Part shown: positions 35,726 through 46,729 of the stretch, piece after piece
Position numbering within the stretch: the stretch's first letter is position 1
Layout: every line of letters begins with the position of its first letter
The notes under the pieces: generated by a model
What the model was told of the DNA's origin: nothing
Seen by the model: the letters and a program-made list of their open reading frames with translations, nothing else
Databases searched by the model: none
Source: Silurus meridionalis
Taxonomy: Eukaryota > Chordata > Actinopteri > Siluriformes > Siluridae
Length of the DNA stretch: 64,000 bases
Assembly (NCBI RefSeq): GCF_014805685.1
Contig: NC_060887.1
Coordinates: 37,982,668 to 38,046,667 of the forward strand
Reading direction: 5' to 3'
Position numbers and translations under genes: made by a program

Positions 35726-36289
35726 GAACAAGCTCCAAACACATGTCGTGGTGACAGACATTTTCCAACGTCTCTCCTAGAGGTTGATGGGACACGATTA
35801 ACCAGGACAGGGACAAAATAACATGTCCGGATTTTCCCAGCATGCTTCGGAGTTCTGATTGGAAAAGCCACCGAGAGCAGGAAAGGAGACACGTGACATG
35901 TTCTCTCTGAGTGGCGTGTGTCACTGAGTATGCCTGGAGAACACCTGCTGGCCTCATTAGAAATGTGTGTGTGCGTGTGTGTGATGTGACCTTCACTTCT
36001 GTTTGTCTCATCTGGTTTGTCTCCTTCTGGACGATCCACAAAAGCCTTATCTCCTAAATTTTCACCCCAGGCAAAGTTAGTAATTACTTTTCCAGTGCTG
36101 TGTGTGTCTCCTGGCGACTCGTCACGCTTTTTAACGCCAGGTGAGAGGAGCGGACGTGTCGATCCGACACCCGGGAACCTATATATATATAGGGGTCGAG
36201 CTGAACAGCTTTTTATACCCAGAACGAGGGTGTGAGGGGGTATTAGGGGTGGAAATGGGATAAATCTAGAATATAGAATAAATCTAACC
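35094..36289. other. Intron; CA run and possible repeat debris
   Basis: A stretch near 35165-35250 (GACTGGAAAATTTCCATGGG, GGAATTAACAGGAATAAAGG) resembles common fish transposon debris. CA lies at 35681-35724. No gene was seen. Confidence 0.5.
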
Positions 36290-36962
36290 CTGATATAATA
36301 TAAATGTACTCCCGCTTTGGTATAAATGTACCCCCATAATGGTATAATTGTACCCCCACTATGGTATAAATTTACCCCCACTATGGTATAATTGTACCCC
36401 CACTATGGTATAAATGTACCCCCACTATGGTATAATTGTACCCCCACTATGGTATAATTGTACCCCCACTATGGTATGAATGTACCCCCACTATGGTATG
36501 AATGTACCTCCACTATGGTATAAATGTACCCCCACTATGGTATAAATGTACCCCCACTATGGTATAATTGTACCCCCACTATGGTATGAATGTACCCCCA
36601 CTATGGTATAAATGTACCCCCACTATGGTATAAATGTACCCCCACTATGGTATGAATGTACCCCCACTATGGTATAAATGTACCCCCACTATGGTATAAT
36701 TGTACCCCCACTATGGTATGAATGTACCCCACTATGGTATAAATGTACCCCCACTATGGTATAAATGTACCCCCACTATGGTATAAATGTACCCCCACTA
36801 TGGTATAATTGTACCCCCACTATGGTATAAATGTACCCCCACTATGGTATAAATGTACCCCCACTATGGTATAAATTTACCCCCACTATGGTATGAATGT
36901 ACCCTCATTATGATATGAAAGTACCCTGGATATGGTATGAATTTACCCCCACTTTATAGTAT
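36290..36962. repeat. 22-bp minisatellite, about 30 copies
   Basis: The unit is TATGGTATAAATGTACCCCCAC, with TATAATTG and TATGAATG variants. Copies are very uniform, so the array was homogenised recently. Confidence 0.95.
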
Positions 36963-37257
36963 GAATGTACACCATAGTAGACAATAGTAGTGAATCAGGA
37001 TTGGTCTCAGACTCCCTCTGTGCTGTTGCCCAGGTGTTTCCGCTTCACTGCGCAGAACGGATCCGTATTAAAGGTGTAAAAGTGTGGGATCCGGGGCGAT
37101 TCAGAGCCGAGCTCCAGCAGAGACACAAGAAACAAATATTTGAAAGAGAGATTACTGCACAGAGGAAGATATGGAGACGTGGAAACAAACAGAGACGTGT
37201 CTCAGGGGAGAGAAGGAGAAAGACAGGGAACGAGAGAACCAGACAAAAGAGTGAGGT

Positions 37258-37259
<2 letters not shown>

Positions 37260-37304
<45 letters not shown>
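37260..37304. repeat. (GA)n microsatellite
   Basis: A GA run of about 45 nt. The flanking DNA (36963-37540) has no recognised gene. Confidence 0.95.
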
Positions 37305-37306
<2 letters not shown>

Positions 37307-37539
37307 GGCTCTCAGCAGGTGGAAATGTTAAGCTGAACAAACTGAATAATGAGATAAACGACACAATACACACAGAGCTGAGAGGAAAACAAGATGGATG
37401 CCATGACCTCGGAGAGAGACGTGTTTATAACCAGGAGTTTTACATCAATTATTGCCCCAGTTACAGAGAGAATAAACACATAGTGTACAAGTGACTAGAG
37501 AGGGTTTCCTGAAAAACGTAACCATTTTGCAGTGTAATA

Positions 37540-38345
37540 AAGTGTGTAACAGTGTGTTAGAGGGTGTCACCGGGCCCCACTGCATGTTACACAATGTGCA
37601 ATATAATGTGTTACAGTGTAATATAGTGTGTTAGTGTATCACAGTGTGTTACAGTGTTTTCTAGTTTGTTACAGTGTAATATAGTGTGTTGGTGTATTAC
37701 AGTGTTTACAGTGTTTTCTAGTGTGTTACAGTGTCTTCTAATGTGTTACAGTGTAATGTAGTGTGTTGGTGTATTACAGTGTTTACAGTGTTTTCTAGTG
37801 TGTTACAGTGTCTTCTAATGTGTTACAGTGTAATATAGTGTGTTAGTGTATTACAGTGTATTACAGTTTGTTACAGTGTAATATAGTGTGCTACAGTGGT
37901 TTCTACTGTGTCACATTGTAATATATTTTGTTAGTGTGTTACAGTGTATTACAGTGTGTAGTGTATTACAGTGTAATACAGTGTAATATAGTGTGTTACA
38001 GCGTTTTCTAGTGTATTACAGTGTAATATAGTGTGTTAGTGTTTTCCAGTGTGTTACAGTGTAATATAGTGTGTTACATTGTAATATATTGTGTTAGTGT
38101 ATTCCAGTGTATTACAGTATTACAATGTGTTACAGTGTGTTATTTGGTGTTACATTGTGTTACAGTGTGTCACTGTGTGTTACAGTGTAATATAGTGTGT
38201 TAGTGTATTACAGTGTATTATAGTGTGTTACAGTGTAATATAGTGTATTACAGTGTGTTAGAGGGAGTTACAGTGTGTGATGGGGTGTTACAATGTGTTA
38301 CAGTGTGTTATTTGGTGTTACATTGTGTTACAGTGTGTATACAGT
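37540..38345. repeat. GTGTTACAGTGTAATATA minisatellite
   Basis: Irregular tandem blocks of GTGTTACAGTGTAATATAGT, GTGTTAGTGTATTACAGT and TTTTCTAGT with variable spacing. It is non-coding. Confidence 0.9.
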
Positions 38346-38399
38346 ATACTATATTTAAACTATATAACTATATTTAAAGAGCAACCACTAACATGAGCA

Positions 38400-39260
38400 C
38401 ACACGTGTCTTTCATATCCTGAACTTTGATCGCTGACATGTTTTGCACTTATTGGAAGGTAAATTCTTTATTCGGTCTAACTTGAAATGTGCGTCTGAAA
38501 GAGAACATCAAGACGGCGAGACGGCAAGACAGCGAGACTCTTCTGTCTGGAAGCGGCGATGTGTGACTTCCGAATGTCCGACGAAGGAGGGACTCGGCCT
38601 GACATCTGCCTCTCTGCTCTAATGTGTGCAAAATTAAAGCCCGCGATTCGGCCCTGATATAAGTGTCAACCATCATTCACTTTCACCACCTCTGTCAAAT
38701 CCAGATGTGGAGACGATGTGACCCAAAAGTTCACTACCAAGTCCCTGTGAATGAGCTGTTGCTATAGAAATGATAACGCTGTATACAAACCTGTGATTTT
38801 GAATCCTACTATAAGCGCCTTGTCTTCTGACCAATCAGAATCCAGAGTTCTGTCATGTGAACAGTGCATTCAATTACTTATTGAAACACATTTCTTGTGC
38901 TCTCAGGTCAATTCGAACAATTTCTCTCACGTGTCATTCTTTTATAACTGATCGACCCGATCGCGTTGGATTTGATTAGACCATGTAGCAGTGTTTTGTT
39001 TGCATTTTTTTTATTTGAATAAAACGTGTGTGTTCGAGCTTGTGTGTGTAATTGTGTGAGAGAATTTCCTCAAATGGCTCATCTAACGCTTAATGAGAGC
39101 CATGAATTATTCTTTCGCCACTCGTTCATGCAAATGCGGCTCATTGCCGATGTGGAACACATCCTTCCTTCGGACAGCGTCGGAATTTATTCCTTATCTC
39201 TTTTTAAACTCTGGTGCATTACCGTGCCGGGGTTCCTGAGGGGTGATTAGATCACAGCTT
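38400..39260. other. Intron; candidate conserved noncoding blocks
   Basis: Two repeat-free stretches stand out: 38400-38680, and 39060-39255 with AATGAGAGCCATGAATTATT and CATGCAAATGCGGCTCATT (the latter holds an ATGCAAAT octamer). No coding features were seen. The regulatory role is a guess from texture and the octamer. Confidence 0.3.
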
Positions 39261-39419
39261 ACAGCACATTTCTGATCATAAATCCCACCACCTGTGGATT
39301 TAATCCAAACGTTTGCATGCCACGGAACCATGTTCTTCAATCGGTGCTGATGAATTCTGGATCCTGATTGGTCCGTAGGAATCCCTTACCAATCCTATAG
39401 GAAAACATCTATACATTTA

Positions 39420-39570
39420 TCATACATTTATGGCATTTGGCAGACGCCCTTATCCAGAGCGACTTACATTAATCTCATTACTAGAGCAGCTATGGGGTTT
39501 AGGGTCTTTGCTCAGGGGCAGTTTGGTGTGACTGGGATTTGCACTCACAACCTTCAGATCCAAAGTTATA
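39420..39570 (+). repeat. Fish interspersed repeat (TTTGGCAGACGCCCTTATCCAG type), copy B
   Basis: TTTGGCAGACGCCCTTATCC, GAGCGACTTACATTAATCTC, TTGCTCAGGGGCAG and CACTCACAACCTTCAGATCC follow in the same order as at 28213-28400. Confidence 0.7.
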
Positions 39571-39571
39571 T

Positions 39572-39880
39572 GGACAGAAGTTTGTGACCATAAGGTTATC
39601 ATGTGCTTTTTTTTCATCCCAATCCACATTTAATCCCCATTTGGTCTTATAATAACCTCCACAGTAGATGTTCCACTATTTAATCGTCCTCAATTCTGTT
39701 TCCGTAGCTTTGTTGTTTAATGTAGCACCAGGGTTCTGGAGGAACGTTGTCTCATTTCACTGTGTACTGCATTAGCTACATATGGTTGAAATGACAATGA
39801 AAGCTTTTTTAATTGACTTGAATGTGACTCAGCGAAAAGTCAGGTATTGATGTCGTTGAGGAGGTTAGGAGGCCTGTATA
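39572..39880. mobile_element. Foldback repeat copy 6, interrupted by another repeat
   Basis: The first part runs from ACAGAAGTTTGTGACCATAA to TAGATGTTCCACTA at about 39689. The family resumes at about 39836 with AAAGTCAGGTATTGATG and GAGGAGGTTAGGAGGCCTG. The 39690-39835 insert is a reverse-oriented copy of the repeat at 62178-62480 (shared blocks such as TAGCACCAGGGTTCTG read as the complement of CAGAACCCTGGTGCTA). Confidence 0.65.
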
Positions 39881-39887
39881 TGTATTA

Positions 39888-39922
<35 letters not shown>

Positions 39923-40120
39923 AATTCAATTTAGTTCTTTCATTCATTCACTCATCCATGCTTTTCCAAAGCAGGACTTCAGACGTGGAGGTGAATTGGG
40001 TTTAAAGACGCCACGTGGTGAACAAGTGTGATGAAGTTTTCTCATAGCAGCTTCAAACAGATAAGGCGATAATAATGGAATATAATAATGAATTGTAATA
40101 ACTATAAAAGGAGTCTCCAG

Positions 40121-40345
40121 AAGGGTCCCTGGTGGTCTAGTGGTTAGGATGCGGAGTTCTCACCGCTGCGACACGGGTTCGATCCCCGGTCAGGGAACCA
40201 ACCCCAGCCACTCTTAGTGCCGGTCCCAAGCCCGGATAAATGGGGAGGGTTGTGTTAGGAAGGGCATCCAGCGTAAAACATGTGCCAAATCAAACATGCG
40301 GCTGATCCGCTGTGGCGACCCCTAACGGGAGAAGCCGAAAGAAAG
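40121..40345 (+). mobile_element. tRNA-Glu-derived SINE with RTE-type 3' tail
   Basis: The head (40126-40196) matches a tRNA-Glu gene: TCCCTGGTGGTCTAGTGGTT as the A-box side, a CTC anticodon in GTTCTCACC, and GGGTTCGATCCCC as the B box, closing with GGTCAGGGA. A central unrelated part follows (CCCGGATAAATGGGGAGGG, AGGGCATCCAGCGTAAAAC), then the tail CCGCTGTGGCGACCCCTAAC and GGGAGAAGCCGAAAGAAA. An 18-bp target-site duplication, TATAAAAGGAGTCTCCAG, lies at 40103-40120 and 40346-40363. The tail resembles that of the RTE LINE at 33261-33719, so an RTE enzyme probably mobilised it. The perfect duplication and intact promoter boxes suggest a young copy. Confidence 0.93.
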
Positions 40346-40363
40346 TATAAAAGGAGTCTCCAG

Positions 40364-42104
40364 TTGAACTGTTTAACAGCCCCGGAGTCTGAGGTAAAGC
40401 TGTAACATGATTTGATGGAGGGATGGAAATATTTTACGAGGCTGTCCTAATGTGTTTACAGCTGCTATAACGTAAGTGAAAAACAGGAACAATCTGGTTT
40501 CATGTGGAATAGAAATGTATGAAAATGTTGCATGATGGAAAATGGAAAAAAACAAAAAAAAAAGAAAACTGAAACATAAACATATGAAGATTGATTTACT
40601 TTAGAAACATGGGTGCATTCTATCAAAACAGCCAGCTTTCTTTGTTCCAAAAGTTACATTCATCCTGAACACAGCAGGGAAATCAAATGTTATGTGAGTC
40701 CTTTTTCCCAAAAAAATAAAAAAGTCCAGGATATGAGAAAGACAGAAAATTTCTCTCTGTAGAACAATGTGTTTGAGACAAAATGTCGGCACTTTCCTGA
40801 CTTTCCCCCTGCAGAAACGGCCTGTCACGACTAATTTACAAACCTATCAGTCTTCTTCAACGTTCTCTAACATGGAAGGCAAACATGGCTACTGGAAAAA
40901 AGGAAGAAAAATAAAAGACTCATACCGCATCCTTTTTCTGTCACCCTCGGCTACTAACAGATACCGCGCACTTTCCAGCGTCGATCATCTTTCAACGTTC
41001 GGCATCAGACCGTTTGATATGGAGCAGAAAAAGTTGTCTGGGTTTATATTCCGTGTAATGTGTTTCCACGTCTACCTTCCATACGCTTTAAAATAACAGC
41101 ACGTTTGCAGTAATTGGTGTAAAATTTACCACCAGTGCAATAGAACTTCCTTTCTATTTTTTTTTTTTTAACCTGAGCTGTGAATTGTCTTTATTCCGAG
41201 AGGACAGAGATAGACTGGGCTGTTTTATGGCATTATTAGATTATGGATTTTTTTCTCTCAGCCCTCGCAGCTCAGACATAAAACGATACGCTCAGAGGCA
41301 ATAGTGACACCGAGACCAAGACCGGCCTCAAAGGATTTTATTTTTATTTCAGTTTCGAATCCCTCTCTGATCAAATGCTGGGTTTTTCCAGAGATTTCGC
41401 TCAGTACTTGAAGTAGTGTAATGAGGCCTGACTAATAGACTCGTTTTTAACAGCATATAAATACAGTGATACTGACAACCATTAAACCATTAAACCATGT
41501 CTTGTAATCCAGGTGTCAAATTCTACATCACTGATCACTAAACAATAAGCTGCTGAAAATCCTACAGAATTCAGTGTCATCTGCTCTGGATAAATAAGGC
41601 AGAGTGCTACTGTTTGGAAACCTACTTGAAAAGCAGATCTGCACATACAGCTGAGGCGTAATCAAGGTTTTGACCTTTGGAACGCCATGACATGGTGAAC
41701 TCATCAGGCTCGAAATGCCATGACACTGCAGCCAATCCTGACTCTAGGAATAAAACAGCATGACATTACGGCTGTAACGAGTCCTCGAGTAATCCGATTA
41801 CAAAAAATCATCAAAATTAAAGTTTGTTTAGTCTGTTTAACTAATCACGGAGCACTGTGTTTCCCACAGACCGTTATTACTGACGCACCGCATGTCGCAC
41901 TCTGGACAGGTAACACAGAGGACGCTGACGAATAAAAAAATTGAGGAACGGAGAAAAAACATTTAAGGGGCGAGGAGAAGATTTAGGTCGAAGAACATGA
42001 AAGTTTTCGGAGTTGGGGATAATTTCTAATAAAAAGATAAAGAGCACACAGTGTGGTTAATGTTTTAATAATTATTTGAAATTGATTTAATATTTTTGTT
42101 TGAA
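40364..42104. other. Intron, mostly unique DNA
   Basis: No exon, RNA gene or clear transposon was recognised. Only short poly-A and poly-T runs occur. Confidence 0.5.
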
Positions 42105-42305
42105 TAGAAGAGAAAAGCCTTTATTTGTCACATATACATTGCAGCACAGTGAAATTCTTTTCTTTGCATATCCCAGCTTGTTTGGAAACTGGGGTTAGAA
42201 CGCAGGGTCGGGAAAGATGCAGCGCCCCTAGAGCCCAGCGGGTTAAGGGCCGTGCTCAAGGGCCCAAGAGTGGCAGCTTAGCGATACAGGGGCTTGAACC
42301 ACCGA
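42105..42305 (+). repeat. Fish interspersed repeat with TTTGTCACATATACATTGCA head
   Basis: CCTTTATTTGTCACATATAC, GCACAGTGAAATTCTTTTC, GGCCGTGCTCAAGGGCCCAA and GGGCTTGAACC form a block common in teleost DNA. The CTCAAGGGCCCAA part also appears at 63210-63230. Confidence 0.55.
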
Positions 42306-42450
42306 ACCCTGACAAGGCAGCCAATCAGGAAAGTTTAAAACGGCTACCAATCAGGAAGTTTGATATCCTACAACACAGTGGCCAATCACGATATTTAGAA
42401 TGCCCCAACTCAGCAACCAATCAGGATCCCTGAAATCAAGAAGCTTGATA

Positions 42451-42866
42451 CCAGGGTTTCCACAAAGTCTTAAAAAGTGTAAAATATATATAATAATATT
42501 AGAAATATAAATTTTAGGCCTTAAAAAGTCTTGAAGTCGCTGTTCAGGGTCTTGAAAGTTCTGAAAGCCCTTTAGAATGTTTCCTTTGTTAGTTTCTGTG
42601 GTGTTGTAGTTTTTTCTTTGCTAGTCCAAATCCTATTCGCTGTATTATGAATACAAATGAGACCACAGACGTACAACTGATTTTATTTTTCAGCTATGGG
42701 AAAGTGCAAGTTTAGCAATAATTGGCTTGGAAAAAAATTATTCTAAGGCTCGGGTTATGGCCAGTCGCTAACAACGTATTTGTGCGTGTTTTTTATGTCG
42801 TTAAACAGGTCTTACATGCATTCTTCATTCTTAATGGTCTTTAAAAGGTCTTAAATGTAACAAATC
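42451..42866 (+). mobile_element. Deletion derivative of a hAT-like transposon with a BED-finger exon remnant
   Basis: The outer parts carry AAAGTCTTAAAAAGTG on the left and TTAAAAGGTCTTAAATG on the right, blocks known from a vertebrate hAT-like family. Inside, after a TTTTATTTTTCAG acceptor-like tract, the DNA reads MGKCKFSNNWLGKK from 42696. After a frameshift it reads LWPVANNVFV, similar to the N-terminal BED-type region of that family. The rest of the transposase is missing. Family assignment is from recalled motifs. Confidence 0.5.
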
Positions 42867-43074
42867 AACTACAACTCAAATTAGGATGCAGGAAACAATA
42901 TGCAGGACCAATCAGATTGCTTCTAATGATCAAACACTCAACCAGTTTGAACGCTTGAAATGTTTAAACACCTCAACGAAATTCTAATACTTTGGGACAA
43001 CAAAACGACCAATTTGGGACAGTGTTTTATTTTAAAAAGCACTTTATCAATAAAATGTAATTGTAGTGAATTCC
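42867..43074. other. Intron flank, degenerate CCAATCAGGAT units
   Basis: Scattered ACCAATCAG and GCCAATCA phrases from 42320 on look like outlying units of the next array. Confidence 0.5.
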
Positions 43075-44058
43075 TGGAATGATAAAACACAATGGCCAAT
43101 CAGGATGCTTGAAACAATGGCAAATCCTGGTGCTTGAAGTAATGGTAATTCAGAAAGTGTGCAACTTCAGCTAATCAGGATGCTTGATATGCTAGAAATG
43201 AGCAGCCAATCATGCTGCTTGAAACAATGGCCAATCAGGATCCTTTAAATGCCACAGACATCAGTCGTTCACGGTGCTTGAAAAAGCCATCAGGAATGTA
43301 AGTCAGGATCCTACACCACTACATCTAATCAGGATTTCCAGAATGAAACAATACTGCAGCCAATCAGGATTTCCAGAATTAAGGAACACTGTGGCTAATC
43401 ATGATTTCCAAAATGAAACAACACTGCAGCCAATCTAGATTTCCGGAATGAATAACACTGTGGCTAATCAGGATTTCAGGAATGAAACAGTATTGTAGCC
43501 AATCATGATTTCTGGATTGCTTCACCACTGCAGCAAATCAGGATTTCTGGAATGAAGCAACACTGCAGCAAATCAGGATTTCCGGGAATAAAAACAATAC
43601 TGTAGCTAATCAGTATTTCCAGAATGAAGCAACACTGTGGCTAATCAGGATTTCCAAAATGAAACAACACTGCAGCCAATCTAGATTCCTGGCATGAATA
43701 ACACTGTAGCTAATCAGGATTTCTGGAATAAAGCAACAGTACAGCCAATCAGGATTTCCAGAATGAAGCAACACTACAGCTGATCAGGATTTCCGGGAAT
43801 AAAAACAATACTGCAGCTAATCAGGATTTCCGGAATACTGAAACACTACAGATAATCAGGATTTCCGGAATGCTGCAACACTACAGCTAATTAGGATTTC
43901 CGGAAGGCTGCAACACTACAGATAATCAGGATTTCCGGAATGCTGCAACACTACAGCTAATTAGGATTTCCGGAATGCTGCAACACTACAGCCAATCAGG
44001 ATTTCCAGGAATAAAAACAACACTGCAGCTAATCAGGATTTCCGGAATGCTGCAACAC
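43075..44058. repeat. 35-bp minisatellite, about 28 copies
   Basis: The unit is close to CTAATCAGGATTTCCGGAAT followed by GCTGCAACACTACAG. Variants include GCCAATCAGG, and several units contain GGGAATAAAAACAA. CCAATCAG units hold a CCAAT pentamer. It lies 0.25 kb downstream of the LE1 donor. Confidence 0.95.
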
Positions 44059-44107
44059 TTCTTATAGGACCAGTGTGCATGCAGACGTCTGTAGCCACAC
44101 ACAAACA

Positions 44108-44108
<1 letters not shown>

Positions 44109-44141
<33 letters not shown>
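44109..44141. repeat. (CA)n microsatellite
   Basis: A CA run of about 32 nt between the minisatellite and the LE1 exon. Confidence 0.95.
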
Positions 44142-44145
<4 letters not shown>

Positions 44146-44246
44146 TGTGTGCTGTACATTAGTCTCACTGGGCTGTAAGCAGGCTAATGCAGTAAGAAAT
44201 GGAGGTGGGAGGGGGATGTGACTGGTACATCATATTAAAACTTTTT

Positions 44247-44250
<4 letters not shown>

Positions 44251-44305
<55 letters not shown>
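44251..44305. repeat. (GT)n microsatellite 10 nt past the LE1 donor
   Basis: An uninterrupted GT run on the plus strand gives (CA)n in the pre-mRNA starting about 10 nt inside the intron (GTGAGTACG, then CA repeats). CA repeats are known binding sites for hnRNP L, a splicing regulator; an effect here is inference. Confidence 0.95.
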
Positions 44306-44308
<3 letters not shown>

Positions 44309-44314
44309 ACTCAC

Positions 44315-44487
44315 AGATATTAGCTGTGCCTTTAGGTATAGGCAGGTAGCTCCCAGCGCTCCAGGCTCGGCCTTGGTAGTTCCTCTTGCAGCGTCCGCAG
44401 TCGGGCCCTGTGGTGTTGTGCTCACACTCGCAGCTCAGCTTTTCCTTATCAAACACACAGCTGTTCGCATGCAGGTTACACTTACAC
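44315..44487 (-). CDS. ntng1: Netrin-G1 exon: laminin-type EGF domain 1
   Basis: A 173-nt exon with acceptor TCTCGTGTAG (AG at 44489-44488) and donor ATCT|GTGAGT (44314-44309). One leading base closes a codon from the missing upstream exon. It encodes [30 protein letters not shown] and [12 protein letters not shown], and ends with the first base (T) of the eighth cysteine codon. Seven cysteines lie here and the eighth is finished by the next exon. Mammalian netrin-G1, as I recall, has [22 protein letters not shown] and [17 protein letters not shown] is a likely N-glycosylation site. The preceding laminin N-terminal domain, which binds the netrin-G ligand on the partner neuron, is not in this window. 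The polypyrimidine tract is a (CT)n microsatellite. Confidence 0.97.
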
Positions 44488-44497
44488 CTACACGAGA

Positions 44498-44498
44498 A

Positions 44499-44552
<54 letters not shown>
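44498..44552. repeat. (GA)n microsatellite forming the LE1 polypyrimidine tract
   Basis: GA on the plus strand with one AGAA break is (CT)n in the pre-mRNA, ending within 10 nt of the LE1 acceptor AG. Confidence 0.95.
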
Positions 44553-44555
<3 letters not shown>

Positions 44556-44649
44556 ATTTTCAACTCTTAATTCATTAAGTCTTCAGTTTATTGGGATTTT
44601 GTTTTTCTTGAAACACTTCCTGTTTTTTTTTTGTTACCAGTAAAAACAC

Positions 44650-45062
44650 ACCATATTGCCCAAAAAAATTAGACACCAGACTTTTCCAGCCAAAATGTGT
44701 GTGTGGTTCCTCCTCAAACTTTTACCACAAAGTCAATGGCACACAATTGGGCATCTCTGGCCATGAAAATGTTCCCTTTACATGAACTAGGAGACCCGAA
44801 CCTGTTCCATCATGAGACAAAGAGCACAACGCAACTCCGTGAAGATCTGGTTTCCATGGGTTGGATGTGTGGAAGATCTTCTGATATGTAAAGCTCCAAC
44901 CCTAATGAGATTCAGGCCTCCACACCTCACTTACATCAGTACCTGACTTTACTAACAGACTTGTCTCAGAATCTCCACCAAATCTGGTGGAACATCTTCC
45001 CCAAAGAGTGAAGGTCATTATAATGTAATTGAACACTAAATGTGGAATGGGATGTTCAAATA
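44650..45062. mobile_element. Foldback repeat copy 7
   Basis: GACACCAGACTTTTCCAGCC at the left, CTAGGAGACCCGAACCTGTT in the middle, and CATCAGTACCTGACTTTACT and AATCTGGTGGAACATCTTCC on the right match copies 1, 3 and 4. Confidence 0.7.
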
Positions 45063-45380
45063 GAAGGGGGTGTGGCTTGTGTTATTTTTCTTAAGTATGG
45101 AAGGGGAGTGGCTTGTGTTTTATTTAGCATAAGGGGGGTTTTGCTGTTTATAGAAGGGGTGTGGCTTATGTTTTTAGTATAGAAGAGGTGTGGTGTGTGT
45201 TTTTTTAAGTATAGAAGTGGGTGTGGCTTGTGTGTTTTTAGTATAAAGGGGGTTTGGCTTTTTATGGAAGGGGTGTGGCTTATGCTTTTAGTAAAGAAAG
45301 GGAATGTGGCTGGTGGCCTTTTAATATAGAAGAGGTGTGGCTTGTGTGTGTTTTATAGCATAGAAGGGCGTGGCTTGTGT
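45055..45380. repeat. Tandem AGAAGGGGTGTGGCTTGTGTTTTT units
   Basis: About six imperfect units (GTATAGAAGAGGTGTGGC, GGCTTGTGTGTTTTTAGTAT) of roughly 40-60 bp with variable spacing. Confidence 0.85.
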
Positions 45381-45384
45381 GCTT

Positions 45385-45386
<2 letters not shown>

Positions 45387-45428
<42 letters not shown>
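45387..45428. repeat. (CT)21 microsatellite, 5' flank of the Tx1-type LINE
   Basis: A pure CT run of 42 nt, followed at once by GCACATGCGTGGAGGAAGGG, taken here as the LINE 5' end. Confidence 0.95.
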
Positions 45429-45431
<3 letters not shown>

Positions 45432-45554
45432 CATGCGTGGAGGAAGGGTGAGCGTGGCGTGTGGAGCACGAGAGCGAATGGCGTGTTGCAAATCTTTTGC
45501 CATTTTTTTCGCTATTTTCAACGATTTTGTGCAGTTAAACATTTAGTAATAATC

Positions 45555-45558
45555 TTGT

Positions 45559-45597
<39 letters not shown>

Positions 45598-45762
45598 TGA
45601 GTGTTTAGCATTGCTGTGTGAGAGTTTAACTCGCCGGCACGGTGTGCGGTGGTGTGCATGGTGAGTGTAGAGGAGTGTGTGTGTGTGTGTGTGTGTGCAG
45701 TGGTGTGCATGGTGAGTGTAGAGGTGTGTGTGTGTGCGGTGGTGTGCATAGTGAGTGTAGAG

Positions 45763-45818
<56 letters not shown>

Positions 45819-45836
45819 TGTGCATGGTGAGTGTAG

Positions 45837-45875
<39 letters not shown>

Positions 45876-45938
45876 GTGTGCATGGTGAGTGTAGAGGTGT
45901 GTGTGTGTGCGGGTGGTGTGCATAGTGAGTGTAGAGAA

Positions 45939-45992
<54 letters not shown>

Positions 45993-46025
45993 TGTGCATG
46001 GTGAGTGTAGAGGAGTGTGTGTTAG
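45555..46025. repeat. GT-rich tandem array in the LINE 5' region
   Basis: GGTGTGCATGGTGAGTGTAG occurs near 45651, 45701, 45817, 45877 and 45990, with a CATAGTG variant near 45739 and 45916, separated by GT runs of different length. Spacings of roughly 38-78 bp form a loose higher-order pattern. Confidence 0.9.
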
Positions 46026-46059
46026 CGGCTGGAAATGTGGTGGGGCATGAGAACATTGT

Positions 46060-46667
46060 CTCTTCCTCCCGCATGAACAGAAAGGCCCTGCTCGTCTGAA
46101 CCGGGCCCAGAAAAGCGCTGCTCATCTGAACTGGACCAGTAGAAGCCCTGCTCGGCTGAACCGGGCCTGAAGAGGCCTTGCAAAACCGAAAAAGTCACGG
46201 TGGACTCTGGAGCAGTGCTGGAGCTGCTTGCGCTGGCAGAGGCAGGCACAGGGGTGCAGAGCTGTCGCCAGGAGACACCAGTCATTACACCAGTGCACGG
46301 GGGGGGGCAGGGGAGACGTGAAAATGGAAGACGAGCCCCAGATCAAAGTGCCGACTATAAGAAAGAAGCGAGGTAGGGGACAGGGGAAGAAGCAGGCAAA
46401 GAACGACAGACAGTGCAGACGCAATGTCTGATTCACTTTTTAATCCAGACTCTCAGTGCTTTCTTTAGTGCTGAGGACATTAAAGAGTTTTTAAGAACCA
46501 CCAAGTGGCAAAAAAAAGTATTAGTCGAGGAGTTTTTTTCCAGACAGCAAACAGTTTGTCAATGATATAAAGCACTTTAGAAGAGACGGAGCTTTTACCG
46601 ATCAGGAAATCTTTAGATTAAAAAAGCTTATAACGAAGGTCAATAGGGAGAACTCTGATGAAGACTG
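46060..46667 (+). pseudogene. LINE ORF1 remnant (C-terminal part)
   Basis: After a frame change the end reads DIKEFLRTTKWQKKVLVEE, then FVNDIKHFRRDGAFTDQEIF and RLKKLITKVNRENSDED with a stop at 46665-46667. The DQEIFRLKKLITKVN pattern resembles the C-terminal end of Tx1-type ORF1. Upstream (46060-46440) is a basic region with RKKRGRGQGKKQAKN. ORF1 proteins bind the LINE RNA. At least one frameshift lies in the poly-T at about 46530. Confidence 0.6.
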
Positions 46668-46729
46668 AGAGTGTGTGGTGTTTTATTTTTAGTTCTTTTA
46701 GCATTTGTTTGTTTTACTTTTATATCATT

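Noticed and set aside
40126..40196. A functional tRNA-Glu gene
   Set aside because: The tRNA-like part continues into a SINE body and tail and the whole is bounded by an 18-bp target-site duplication, so it is a retroposon head.
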